A DNA stretch of 64,000 nucleotides from Alistipes_A hominis (GTDB taxonomy: Bacteria > Bacteroidota > Bacteroidia > Bacteroidales > Rikenellaceae): NCBI RefSeq assembly GCF_014288115.1, contig NZ_JACOOK010000002.1, positions 62,001 through 126,000 of the forward strand, in the 5' to 3' direction. This document shows, piece by piece, positions 9,170 through 16,933 of the stretch. The notes beneath the pieces were generated by a model. It ran no database searches and had not been told where the DNA came from. It worked only from the letters and a program-made list of their open reading frames with translations. Both the position numbers and the translations under genes were made by a program. Within the stretch, counting starts at the first letter, position 1; the number at the start of each line of letters is the position of its first letter.

Positions 9170-9202
9170 TAAAAAACCGTCCGGAACGTAGTTCCGGACG
9201 GT
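9170..9202 (-). terminator. terminator after rpsU
   Basis: A perfect 12-bp stem (9176-9187 with 9191-9202) and a three-base loop, followed on the minus strand by a run of six T. It lies between rpsU and the recombinase, so readthrough or a separate promoter must supply xer-hpf transcription. Confidence 0.88.
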
Positions 9203-9227
9203 CTCGTTTATGATAAAAACACGCGTA

Positions 9228-9419
9228 CTATTCTTCCTCCCGCTTCAACTGCTCGACGTAGATCGCATGCAGCTTGTTCTCACGCGCCGTAATGGACGGC
9301 TTCGTAAAATATTGGCGGCGACGGAGTTCTTTCAGCACACCGGTTCTTTCGTATTTTCTTTTAAATTTTTTGAGTGCGCGTTCAATGTTTTCGCCCTCTT
9401 TGATCGGCATGATAATCAT
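9228..9419 (-). CDS. rpsU: 30S ribosomal protein bS21
   Basis: A 63-residue basic protein that matches bS21 along its length (PIKEGENIERALKKFKRKYERTGVLKELRRR). bS21 sits on the small-subunit platform. In the Bacteroidota ribosome it helps bury the 3' end of 16S rRNA together with bS6 and bS18, which is why Shine-Dalgarno sequences are little used. Two ATGs are possible, 9419 (MIIMPIKEG) and 9410 (MPIKEG). The first keeps the usual family N-terminus. There is no ribosome binding site, and the predicted promoter ends four bases before the first ATG. Confidence 0.96.
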   Translation of the reverse strand: MIIMPIKEGENIERALKKFKRKYERTGVLKELRRRQYFTKPSITARENKLHAIYVEQLKREEE

Positions 9420-9423
9420 TTTG

Positions 9424-9455
9424 CAAAAATGGTTTTAAATTTTTTAGTAATCAAA
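9424..9455 (-). promoter_or_regulatory. promoter of rpsU
   Basis: On the minus strand TTTG (9455-9452), exactly 20 bp, then CATTTTTG (9431-9424), one mismatch from TAnnTTTG. Transcription would start at or within a few bases of the rpsU ATG, giving a leaderless or nearly leaderless mRNA. Confidence 0.65.
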
Positions 9456-9493
9456 ATTCGTAAATCGGTGTAAACCGACGCTCCCGCGCGGGT

Positions 9494-10654
9494 TTACTGC
9501 ACTCTGAAACAGAGATACGGAGAGAGCTTCTCAGCCTGCTGCTCCGAAATGATATGTTGCTCTGTCAAATCTCTTATACTACGCCAACCTCCTTTTAATT
9601 GTCGGTATTTCAATAACCGGTTTAAAACTCGTTCCGGCAGGTAGGGATGATCCCTCAACTGCAACGGGAGTGCAAAGTTAATATCAATTTTTTGAATTTT
9701 ACTACTGTCTACCCAAATTTGTTGCAAAATGCGGCGATAATTTTCATCGGTCATCCCCTCGATCTCGCGTAGCTGCCCGATCCGGGCGAATCCGCCGAGC
9801 CGTTCGCGGTAACGCACGATTCGGCCGGCCGTCAGCGGCCCGATCCCCCTCACCGCGACTAACGCGGCCGAATCGGCTCCGTTCAACTCGACCGGGCCGG
9901 AAACCGAATCCGACGCACCGCGCTTCTCCAGAAGTTCTTCGCGGCGCCCGACAACCGAATCGATCCGGATATAGGGTTCCAGTTTTCGGTAGCGGTCGGC
10001 CGACACCATACGGCAGCGCGCGAAGTCGGCGGCCGTGCGGAAAACGGCTCCGGCCTGCCGGTAATGCACGATGCCGTCGGCCTGTTTCGGCGAAAAACCC
10101 AGGCGCAACAACCCGTCCCGGTCGATCGTGTTCGGATCGAAAAGAAACAGCGAATCCTGCACCGGAATCCGCCCCTCCCGGACGGAATCCGTCCCCGTCT
10201 CCGGTTTCGAAAAATTTCCTCCTGCGCGGATCGCGATATAAGGCGACAATTCGCGGAACTTCCGGTCGGAAACCATACGGCAGCGCGCGAAGTCGGCGGC
10301 CGTACGGAAAACAGCTCCGGCCTGCCGGTAATGCACGATGCCGTCGGCCTGTTTCGGCGAAAAACCCAGACGCAACAACCCGTCCCGATCGACCGTATTC
10401 GGATCGAAAAGAAACGGTCGGACGGAATCCGTCCGGTACTCAGCCGCCCGCGCACGGGAATTTTTCGCCCGATACGACGAATCGAGCGCCCGATCGCCGT
10501 ACATCGTGAAACTCCGCTCGAAACGGGGTTTGCCTTGCCACAGAAACAGCAGCGCGATCAGCACCAGCAACGGAATCAGCAGCAGGATCCGCCTCCCTTC
10601 GCGGCCGGAGCAGGCCGTCCAGGCCTTCAGCAACGCTTTCAGACGCTCTTTCAT
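9494..10654 (-). CDS. ComEA-like helix-hairpin-helix protein with a duplicated segment
   Basis: A 386-residue protein with an N-terminal membrane anchor (about 20-42, RRILLLIPLLVLIALLFLW) and several helix-hairpin-helix units of the ComEA type. These include LNGADSAALVAVRGIGPLTAGRIVRYRERLGGF and DINFALPLQL followed by another hairpin. Such proteins bind double-stranded DNA without sequence preference, and in naturally competent bacteria ComEA draws DNA across the envelope. Two middle units are almost identical (FDPNT-(V/I)-DRDGLLRLGFSPKQ and on), the product of a recent internal duplication. The ATG at 10654 is chosen because it opens the membrane anchor and lies five bases after the UbiD stop. 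A role in competence is not shown. Confidence 0.8.
   Translation of the reverse strand: MKERLKALLKAWTACSGREGRRILLLIPLLVLIALLFLWQGKPRFERSFTMYGDRALDSSYRAKNSRARAAEYRTDSVRPFLFDPNTVDRDGLLRLGFSPKQADGIVHYRQAGAVFRTAADFARCRMVSDRKFRELSPYIAIRAGGNFSKPETGTDSVREGRIPVQDSLFLFDPNTIDRDGLLRLGFSPKQADGIVHYRQAGAVFRTAADFARCRMVSADRYRKLEPYIRIDSVVGRREELLEKRGASDSVSGPVELNGADSAALVAVRGIGPLTAGRIVRYRERLGGFARIGQLREIEGMTDENYRRILQQIWVDSSKIQKIDINFALPLQLRDHPYLPERVLNRLLKYRQLKGGWRSIRDLTEQHIISEQQAEKLSPYLCFRVQ
10005..10415 (-). repeat. intragenic direct repeat in the ComEA-like gene
   Basis: Two copies of about 144 bp, at 10005-10148 and 10272-10415, spaced 267 bp (89 codons) apart. I count about six differences, and the encoded segments differ by one residue only (Val/Ile). 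The reading frame is kept. Confidence 0.9.
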
Positions 10655-10659
10655 CGGAT

Positions 10660-12501
10660 TCAGTATTCGGCGGACGCGCGCCGTTGCAGTTTCAGGTAGC
10701 GCAACGACGGGGACTCCGTCCGCGGCCCGAGTCCGTACTCCTCCCAGCGGGCGTCGACCCGTGCGATCGTTTCGGGCGACGACGCCACCACGTTCGGCCA
10801 GCGGCGCGCGAACCCGTTCACTCCGCCGGCTTTCGTCCGGGCGTCGAAAATCGCCGTGCCGCCGGAAAACGCCACGTCGCGCGACGGATCGCAGTTCGAC
10901 GAAGCGAGCCACAGCAGATCCCCGTAGGAAAATCCGTAGGCCCCGGCATCCAACAGGACGGCCAGCGGCAGGTACGAGACCCCGTTCCGTCGCAGAAACG
11001 CCGGAACATCGGGTACGACGGACGAGGCGGCATAGAGCAGCAACACGCCCCACGACGCGCACAGCGAATCGTCCGCCCTCTCCACGCCGTAACAGTTTTC
11101 CCACCGCTGCGGCAGTCCGACGGGCGGTACGGCGCCGTCCGGATCGACCCCGGTCAGATCGAAGGCCAGTTTTCCGCCGAGCCCCATCCGGGGAGCGGCA
11201 TGATCGAGCACATCCAGCGGCCCGCGCGACAGCACGACGTCTTCCGGAACGCGCACGCGGCGCAGCAACTGCCGCAACACCTCCGGATCGCGGACGTCCC
11301 TGCCAGACGATGCGACCGCCATGTATTTGTTGAACATCATCTGCCCCGCGCCCCACAACGACGAAGCGACCTTCAACGCTTGCCCCGGATAGTTCCGCAC
11401 GATATCGACGACCGCAATGTTATGGGCCGCACCCTGCACGGGCATATACAGATCCCTGACCTCCGAAAGCATAGCCCGGCGGATCGGCGCGAGGAAAATC
11501 TTTTCGGTAGCCTTGGCGATGTAAGCGTCCTCCTGCGGCGGCACGCCGACGATCGTCGCCGGATAGACCGCGCCCCGGCGGTGCGTAACGGCCGTGACGT
11601 GGAACACCGGATAAGCGTCTTCGAGCGAATAGAAACCGGTATGGTCGCCGAAAGGTCCTTCGGTCGTCTTCGGCTCGGCCGGATCGACATAGCCCTCGAT
11701 CACGAAATCGCAGTCTCCGGGCACCCGCAGATCCGAAGTCAGGCAGCGCACCAGTTCGACGGGACGGCGACGCAGAAACCCGGCCAGCAAGTACTCGTCC
11801 ATGTTATCGGGCATCGGCGCCGTCGCAGCATAAGTGTACGCCGGATCGCCGCCCAGACACACCGCCACCGGCATTCGCCGTCCCAGCTCCGCATACCTGC
11901 GGTAGTGGCGCTCGCCGGTCTTATGCAGGTGCCAGTGCATTCCGGTCGTATGCTCCGACAGGATTTGCATCCGGTACATCCCCACGTTGCGCACGCCGCT
12001 GTCCGGATCGACCGTATTCACCAGAGGCAGGGTCACGAAGCGGCCGCCGTCGTGCGGCCAGCACCGGAGCACCGGCAGCAGACTGAGACGGGCCTCTTCG
12101 CCTGTCAGCACGACCTGCTGGCAGGCTCCGCGCCCGCCGCGGTTGCGCGGCAGCCAGCGCGACATCTTTTCCAGCACCGGCAGCATACGCAACTTGTCCA
12201 TCAGCGACGGCTTCGGCGAAGTCAATTCGCCGAACAGCGCGTCGATCCGCTCGGTAAGCTCTCCGAGCCGTTCCACGCCGAGCGCCATCGCGATCCGGCG
12301 GTCGGAACCCATCATGTTGGTCAGCACGGGGAACGCCGTCCCGGTATTTTCGAACAGCAGGGCCCTTCCCCCTCCGGGCCGCTTCGACTCGCGGTCGGTC
12401 AATTCCGCAATCTCAAACTGCGGATCGACCGGCACGCGGACCCGGGCCAGTTCGCCGGCCCGTTCGAGCGCCCCGATATAATCGGTCAGATTTTTATACA
12501 T
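10660..12501 (-). CDS. UbiD-family prenylated-FMN decarboxylase, probably menaquinone pathway
   Basis: A 613-residue member of the UbiD family, cytosolic. UbiD enzymes use prenylated FMN to decarboxylate aromatic or unsaturated acids, for ubiquinone in E. coli and for menaquinone via futalosine in others. Family segments seen are NVGMYRMQ, TGMHWHLHK, TTEGPFGDHTGFYS and PPQEDAYIAKATEKIFLAPIRR. The length is greater than the roughly 490 residues of E. coli UbiD and fits the longer form in Bacteroidota and Campylobacterota, annotated as menaquinone biosynthesis decarboxylase. No other menaquinone gene is in the window, so the substrate is inference. It lies upstream of the ComEA-like gene by five bases. 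Confidence 0.88.
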   Translation of the reverse strand: MYKNLTDYIGALERAGELARVRVPVDPQFEIAELTDRESKRPGGGRALLFENTGTAFPVLTNMMGSDRRIAMALGVERLGELTERIDALFGELTSPKPSLMDKLRMLPVLEKMSRWLPRNRGGRGACQQVVLTGEEARLSLLPVLRCWPHDGGRFVTLPLVNTVDPDSGVRNVGMYRMQILSEHTTGMHWHLHKTGERHYRRYAELGRRMPVAVCLGGDPAYTYAATAPMPDNMDEYLLAGFLRRRPVELVRCLTSDLRVPGDCDFVIEGYVDPAEPKTTEGPFGDHTGFYSLEDAYPVFHVTAVTHRRGAVYPATIVGVPPQEDAYIAKATEKIFLAPIRRAMLSEVRDLYMPVQGAAHNIAVVDIVRNYPGQALKVASSLWGAGQMMFNKYMAVASSGRDVRDPEVLRQLLRRVRVPEDVVLSRGPLDVLDHAAPRMGLGGKLAFDLTGVDPDGAVPPVGLPQRWENCYGVERADDSLCASWGVLLLYAASSVVPDVPAFLRRNGVSYLPLAVLLDAGAYGFSYGDLLWLASSNCDPSRDVAFSGGTAIFDARTKAGGVNGFARRWPNVVASSPETIARVDARWEEYGLGPRTESPSLRYLKLQRRASAEY

Positions 12502-12564
12502 AGCACGATTCGAATGAAATCTTTCGGATACGGTCTCCGTACGGACCGATCCGGAAGGCGCGGA

Positions 12565-13530
12565 TCACTGCACCAGCAGGTTGCACCCCCGGATTTCGCT
12601 GCCCGAAATACGTCCCAACATCCGGAACGCCCCGTCGCCGCACACGACGCCGAGGTCTTCGGTCTGTACGAAAGAACACGAATAAAGGTTCGCCAGATCG
12701 ATGACGTTGATCCCGCCCGTCCGCCCGGCAGGCAGCGTGCAGAACGGATCGTTCAGATCACGCACCGACACCCGCATCCACGACGGCGTCCGGAAGATGC
12801 CCTCGCCGGCGGAATAGGCCTGCGACATCAGCTCGGCCATCCCGTATTCCGAATGGACGGACGGTACGGAGAACGCCCGGCACAACAGTTCGTGAAACGC
12901 CTCGCGCGGCAATTCCTCGCGGTGTCCCTTCATGCCGCCGGTCTCCATCACCACCGTATCGTACAGCGGTCCCGGACGCCGTTCGGCCAGATCCCACAGC
13001 GCATAACTCACTCCCAACAACACTTTCCGCACCGTACACGCCCGCATATCGCGCAACAGGGCCTCGTGGTCGTACAGATAAAAACCGCCGCCGGCCCCGT
13101 CGCGGATCAGCCGGTCGGCCATGTATATCAACGACGACCCTTCCCGTTCGAGGTAGCTGGGCAGCAACGCAAAAACGGCGACCTCGCCGACCGGCCCGTA
13201 AAACCGTTCGAAAGCGCGCGTAAAAGCCTGCCGGTAAAGCTCCAGATCGGCGACATAATGTTTCGCCGGCGTCTGACCGGTCGTGCTGCTACTGGTAAAG
13301 ACCGTCTCCGGCTCGCGGTCGGCCGCATAAACCCGACGGTTCTTGAAAACCCCGATCGGTAAAAAAGGGATTTCGGAAACCCGCCCGACGGATTGCGGCC
13401 CGATCCCGAGTAGGCCGAGGTACTCTCGGTACGGCGCACAAGCCTCCGCCTGGAAGCGGAACACTTCCAGCGCCAGCCGGTCGAACTCTTCGTCGTCGCG
13501 GACAGAAAAAATCCGGTTCGGATCGATCAT
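12565..13530 (-). CDS. LuxE-like acyl-protein synthetase / acyl transferase
   Basis: A 321-residue protein related to LuxE, an ANL-superfamily enzyme that activates an acyl chain and transfers it to a protein. The nucleotide-binding loop (FTSSSTTGQTPAKHYV) and the later SEYGMAELMSQAY block, typical of this group, are present. Stand-alone LuxE-like genes without luxC and luxD occur in many Bacteroidales, and their substrate is not known to me. The ATG at 13530 is chosen over an upstream in-frame start inside trxB. It follows the trxB stop by 11 bases, with AAGG before it. It is probably expressed with trxB. Confidence 0.78.
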   Translation of the reverse strand: MIDPNRIFSVRDDEEFDRLALEVFRFQAEACAPYREYLGLLGIGPQSVGRVSEIPFLPIGVFKNRRVYAADREPETVFTSSSTTGQTPAKHYVADLELYRQAFTRAFERFYGPVGEVAVFALLPSYLEREGSSLIYMADRLIRDGAGGGFYLYDHEALLRDMRACTVRKVLLGVSYALWDLAERRPGPLYDTVVMETGGMKGHREELPREAFHELLCRAFSVPSVHSEYGMAELMSQAYSAGEGIFRTPSWMRVSVRDLNDPFCTLPAGRTGGINVIDLANLYSCSFVQTEDLGVVCGDGAFRMLGRISGSEIRGCNLLVQ

Positions 13531-13541
13531 CGCCCGACCTT

Positions 13542-14471
13542 TTACAGTTGCAACAGGAACCGTTCGCATTCCAGCGCGGCGGCGCACCCCGACCCGGCCG
13601 CGGTGATCGCCTGCCGGTAATGCGGATCCTGCACGTCGCCGGCGGCAAAGACGCCGACAATGTTCGTGCGGCAACTCCCCGGCGCCGTTTTGATATATCC
13701 TTCGTCGTCAAGTTCCAGCGAGCCCCTGAAAATCTCCGTATTGGGCTGATGCCCGATCGCCACGAAAAAGCCGGTCACGCCGAGTTCTTCCTCCCGACCG
13801 TCGGCACGGCGCACGCGGACCCCGGTTACGCCGGAATCGTCGCCAAGCACCTCCTGCGTCGTGGTCTCGAAACGGATCTCGATGTTCGGCGTGGTCATCA
13901 CGCGTTCCTGCATCGCCTTCGACGCCCGGAAACGATCCTTACGCACGATCATATACACTTTCCGGCAGATCGTCGCGAGATAGGCCGCCTCTTCACAGGC
14001 CGAATCGCCGCCGCCGACCACCACGACATCCTGTCCCCTATAGAAAAAGCCGTCGCACGTAGCGCACGCCGACACGCCCATCCCCCGGAACCGCTGTTCG
14101 GACTCCAAACCCAGGTAGCGGGCTTCCGCCCCGGTAGCGATAATCAGCGCTTCCGCCTCGATCCGCTTCTCGCCGTTGACGGTCACCCGAAACGGACGCA
14201 TCGTGAAATCCACCCCGGTCACCGCACCCATCCGGATATCGGCCCCGTATCTGATCGCCTGCTGCTTCATATTCTCCATCAGGACGCCCCCGTCGATCCC
14301 GTCGGGGAATCCCGGAAAATTCTCAATCCGCGTCGTGGTCGTAAGCTGTCCGCCCGGGGCCATCCCTTCGTAAAGGATAGGCGTAAAACCCGCGCGCGAA
14401 ACATAAATCGCCGCCGTATAACCCGCCGGCCCGCTGCCGACGATCAGGCATTTCGTTTTTTCGGTCTCCAT
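13542..14471 (-). CDS. trxB: thioredoxin-disulfide reductase
   Basis: A 309-residue flavoenzyme that uses NADPH to reduce thioredoxin. The FAD-binding GxGxxG (IVGSGPAGYTAA, about 10-21), the NADPH-binding GGGDSACEEA and the redox pair C136-x-x-C139 (SACATCDGFF) are all present, as is the C-terminal FAD motif GVFAAGDVQD. Length is normal. The longer reading frame starting at 14972 is rejected, because METEKTK at 14471 begins the conserved domain and the predicted promoter lies about 50 bases before it. Confidence 0.97.
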   Translation of the reverse strand: METEKTKCLIVGSGPAGYTAAIYVSRAGFTPILYEGMAPGGQLTTTTRIENFPGFPDGIDGGVLMENMKQQAIRYGADIRMGAVTGVDFTMRPFRVTVNGEKRIEAEALIIATGAEARYLGLESEQRFRGMGVSACATCDGFFYRGQDVVVVGGGDSACEEAAYLATICRKVYMIVRKDRFRASKAMQERVMTTPNIEIRFETTTQEVLGDDSGVTGVRVRRADGREEELGVTGFFVAIGHQPNTEIFRGSLELDDEGYIKTAPGSCRTNIVGVFAAGDVQDPHYRQAITAAGSGCAAALECERFLLQL

Positions 14472-14523
14472 ATCGTTATTTTTAATCGTTGCGTAAGTAG
14501 CTGCAAAAATCAAACAGATTATA

Positions 14524-14531
14524 CAAATATA
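14524..14531 (-). promoter_or_regulatory. -7 box of trxB
   Basis: TATATTTG on the minus strand, an exact TAnnTTTG match, about 53 bases before the trxB start in the divergent intergenic region. No convincing -33 box is seen. Confidence 0.55.
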
Positions 14532-14667
14532 GAGGATATTTTCGAAACGGCGCGAATCCGGACGAATTCGTTCCGCCGCGACGGGCCCGGCCGCAGCCGG
14601 CGTCGCGGAAATTATGATTTCCCGAAAAAAATGCCTATTTTTATAGCCATAAAAAACAAATCGCCGT

Positions 14668-15765
14668 ATGAGACTGCGTTCATTGATCTTATCTATTGTC
14701 GTAACCATTTTACTTTCAGGATGTTCGTCCGTAAAATCGTTTTTCGGCAGTTCGAAAAAACAGCAGCGGCAAAAGGCCGGAACGGAAGTCGTGGCTGAAA
14801 ATATTTCCGCACGGACATCCGAATCCGACGGCAATTCGCTCTCTGAAAATTTAAAATCCGATAACAACGTGTGCGCAATTCCGGGCGTAGAACGTCCGGA
14901 AGCGATGATCAAACCGCTGAAGGCGCGACCGGAGATGAGTTTCGGCGAAACCGAAAGCGCGAACGTCCGCATCCCGTTGCGTTATAACAATCCGTTCCCC
15001 GAATCGGGCGAACTGGTCGTTCCGCTGTGCGAGCTGGAGACGGAATTCTGTTATCCGTATCCGGGAAAACTGATCTCCCCGTTCGGGCGACGCGGACGTT
15101 CGAACCACACCGGTATCGACATCAAGGCGATCCCGAACGACACGATCCGGGCCGCGATGCCGGGCGTCGTGCGGATGTCGAAACCGTACAGCGGATACGG
15201 CAACCTCGTCGTGATCCGGCATTACAACGGCATCGAGACCGTCTATGCGCACCAGTCCCGGAATCTCGTCCGGGTGAACGACGTCGTCGAAGCCGGCGAC
15301 CCGATCGGGTTGGCCGGAAGAACCGGCCGGGCGACCACCGAGCACGTCCATTTCGAAGTACGCGTCGCCAGCGAACCGGTCAATCCGACGCTGCTCGTCG
15401 ATCCGGACAACCGTTGCCTGCGCAGCGACCAAACTCTTTACTGTTATAACCGGGGCGGAGCGATCCGCGTCTCGACAAAACGCGCGACGACTTATATTCC
15501 GGACAGCGACGGCAACCAGCCGATTTTTGCCCAGACCCTCGAACCGGCGGATAAAACGGCCCCCCGGGAATCGTCGCCCGCGACAGCCGCCGAGAGAGAC
15601 AACTCGCCGCAACAAACCGCGCCGACCTACCACTATGTGAAAAAAGGGGAAACCCTGTCGCACATCGCGGTAAATTACTCGACGACCGTCTCGAAGTTGT
15701 GCGCACTGAACGGGATCAAGCCGAACAGTCTGTTGCAGATCAAACAGAAATTGCGCGTCAAATAG
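14668..15765 (+). CDS. M23 (LytM) peptidase lipoprotein with C-terminal LysM
   Basis: A 365-residue envelope protein. The signal ends in a lipobox (TILLSGCSS, lipid cysteine C19). The middle (about 125-250) is an M23/LytM domain with zinc ligands in HTGID and EHVHFEV, so the catalytic set appears complete and cleavage of peptidoglycan cross-links is likely. The last 45 residues form a LysM peptidoglycan-binding module (YHYVKKGETLSHIAVNYSTT). A Ser/Thr/Pro-rich linker separates the two. It is divergent from trxB with a 196-bp gap. A TATTTTTA sequence before the start may be its promoter, but the match is weak. Confidence 0.92.
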   Translation: MRLRSLILSIVVTILLSGCSSVKSFFGSSKKQQRQKAGTEVVAENISARTSESDGNSLSENLKSDNNVCAIPGVERPEAMIKPLKARPEMSFGETESANVRIPLRYNNPFPESGELVVPLCELETEFCYPYPGKLISPFGRRGRSNHTGIDIKAIPNDTIRAAMPGVVRMSKPYSGYGNLVVIRHYNGIETVYAHQSRNLVRVNDVVEAGDPIGLAGRTGRATTEHVHFEVRVASEPVNPTLLVDPDNRCLRSDQTLYCYNRGGAIRVSTKRATTYIPDSDGNQPIFAQTLEPADKTAPRESSPATAAERDNSPQQTAPTYHYVKKGETLSHIAVNYSTTVSKLCALNGIKPNSLLQIKQKLRVK

Positions 15766-15794
15766 CCGTCCGCGGATTTTGAACCGCTCCGCAC

Positions 15795-16427
15795 ATGAAA
15801 CTGCTCGAATTTATCGTCGCCTCGTCGTTACTGACCCTGATGCCGGGTCCGGATATTTTGTTTGTCATGGCCCAAAGCATCGTCCAGGGACGTAAGACGG
15901 GGATCGCGGTGGCCTTGGGGCTTTGTTCGGGATTGTTCGTACACACGGCGCTGGCCGCGCTCGGCATCTCGCTGATCATCGCCTCTTCCCCGATCCTGTT
16001 CGCCGCCATCCGTTACGCGGGAATCGCCTACCTGATCTATATGGGCATCGTTTCGCTCAGAAGCCGTAACGACGCATCCGTCTCCATCGCGGACAGCACG
16101 GCCACCCTGCAAAACGAATCCGCCGGCACGTTCGGCAAGCTCTACCGGACGGGAATCACGATGAACCTGCTGAACCCGAAAATCATCCTTTTCTTCCTCG
16201 CGTTTTTTCCGCAATTCCTCGACAAAACATCCGCAACGCCGCGCATCGACATCCTGATCCTCGGCACGACGTTCGCAGCAGTAGCGATTACGATCTTCAC
16301 GATCGTGGCCCTGGTCGCCGACTGGGTCTCCGCACGGTTCGGCGCACGGCAGGTCCCGCCGGCCACGCTGGCCTGGATCCGGGCCGGAGTCTACTGGACG
16401 ATCGCCATGCTGTTCCTGTTCTACTGA
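15795..16427 (+). CDS. LysE/RhtB-family amino-acid exporter
   Basis: A 210-residue inner-membrane protein with about six hydrophobic segments and the N-terminal family motif TLMPGPDILFVMAQSIVQGRKTGI. Members export amino acids such as lysine, homoserine, threonine or leucine. The substrate cannot be inferred here. It follows the M23 gene by 29 bases on the same strand and faces gtrA across two bases. Confidence 0.9.
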   Translation: MKLLEFIVASSLLTLMPGPDILFVMAQSIVQGRKTGIAVALGLCSGLFVHTALAALGISLIIASSPILFAAIRYAGIAYLIYMGIVSLRSRNDASVSIADSTATLQNESAGTFGKLYRTGITMNLLNPKIILFFLAFFPQFLDKTSATPRIDILILGTTFAAVAITIFTIVALVADWVSARFGARQVPPATLAWIRAGVYWTIAMLFLFY

Positions 16428-16429
16428 CG

Positions 16430-16933
16430 TCAGCGGCAATTGCCGTCCACGCAGCCCCGGAATGAAAAATATTTCTGCATCAGGTAGCTGTAAGCGACCG
16501 AGATCGCTTTGGTGAGGGCGTTCGACGGCGTAGGATAGATCCCGATCACGCCGACGAACAGTTTCATGCACAGATAATTCAAAAGGATCGAGCCGCACAC
16601 GCTCATCAGGTAACGGAACAGTTGCACGCGTCCGCGCAACGGCGAACCGTGAAACGCGATGTGACGGTTCAGCCAGAACCCGGTGAAGAACGTGATCGGA
16701 AAAACGATCATCCAGGCGGCGTTATACGACGAAACGGCGACAAAGTCGCCGAGATGCACGACGCCCTCCTTATCCAGCACGAAATTGTAAAGAATGAAAT
16801 AAAGCAGCAGGTCGAACCCCATGTTCGCCCCGCCGCAAACCGCGTAACGGAACGTCTGTAACGGCACCAGCCGCCGCAACGGCGGCAGGTAGAAAATATC
16901 GATGATGCGGGTCAGTCTCCGGGCGAACGTCAT
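16430..16933 (-). CDS. GtrA-family membrane protein
   Basis: A 167-residue protein with four predicted membrane segments (for example FRYAVCGGANMGFDLLLYFI and AWMIVFPITFFTGFWLNRHI) and the FRY-x-x-x-G-x-x-N start of the GtrA family. Members are thought to move or position lipid-linked sugars such as undecaprenyl-phosphate glucose. Its start overlaps the uvrB stop by four bases (ATGA), so translation is probably coupled, although no functional link between the two is evident. Confidence 0.87.
   Translation of the reverse strand: MTFARRLTRIIDIFYLPPLRRLVPLQTFRYAVCGGANMGFDLLLYFILYNFVLDKEGVVHLGDFVAVSSYNAAWMIVFPITFFTGFWLNRHIAFHGSPLRGRVQLFRYLMSVCGSILLNYLCMKLFVGVIGIYPTPSNALTKAISVAYSYLMQKYFSFRGCVDGNCR

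Noticed and set aside
7830..9500. tRNA genes expected beside hpf/rpsU
   Set aside because: No cloverleaf-like sequence was found on either strand here.
10005..10415. CRISPR or mobile-element repeat
   Set aside because: Only two copies, inside one reading frame and in phase with its protein repeats. No cas genes or inverted ends.
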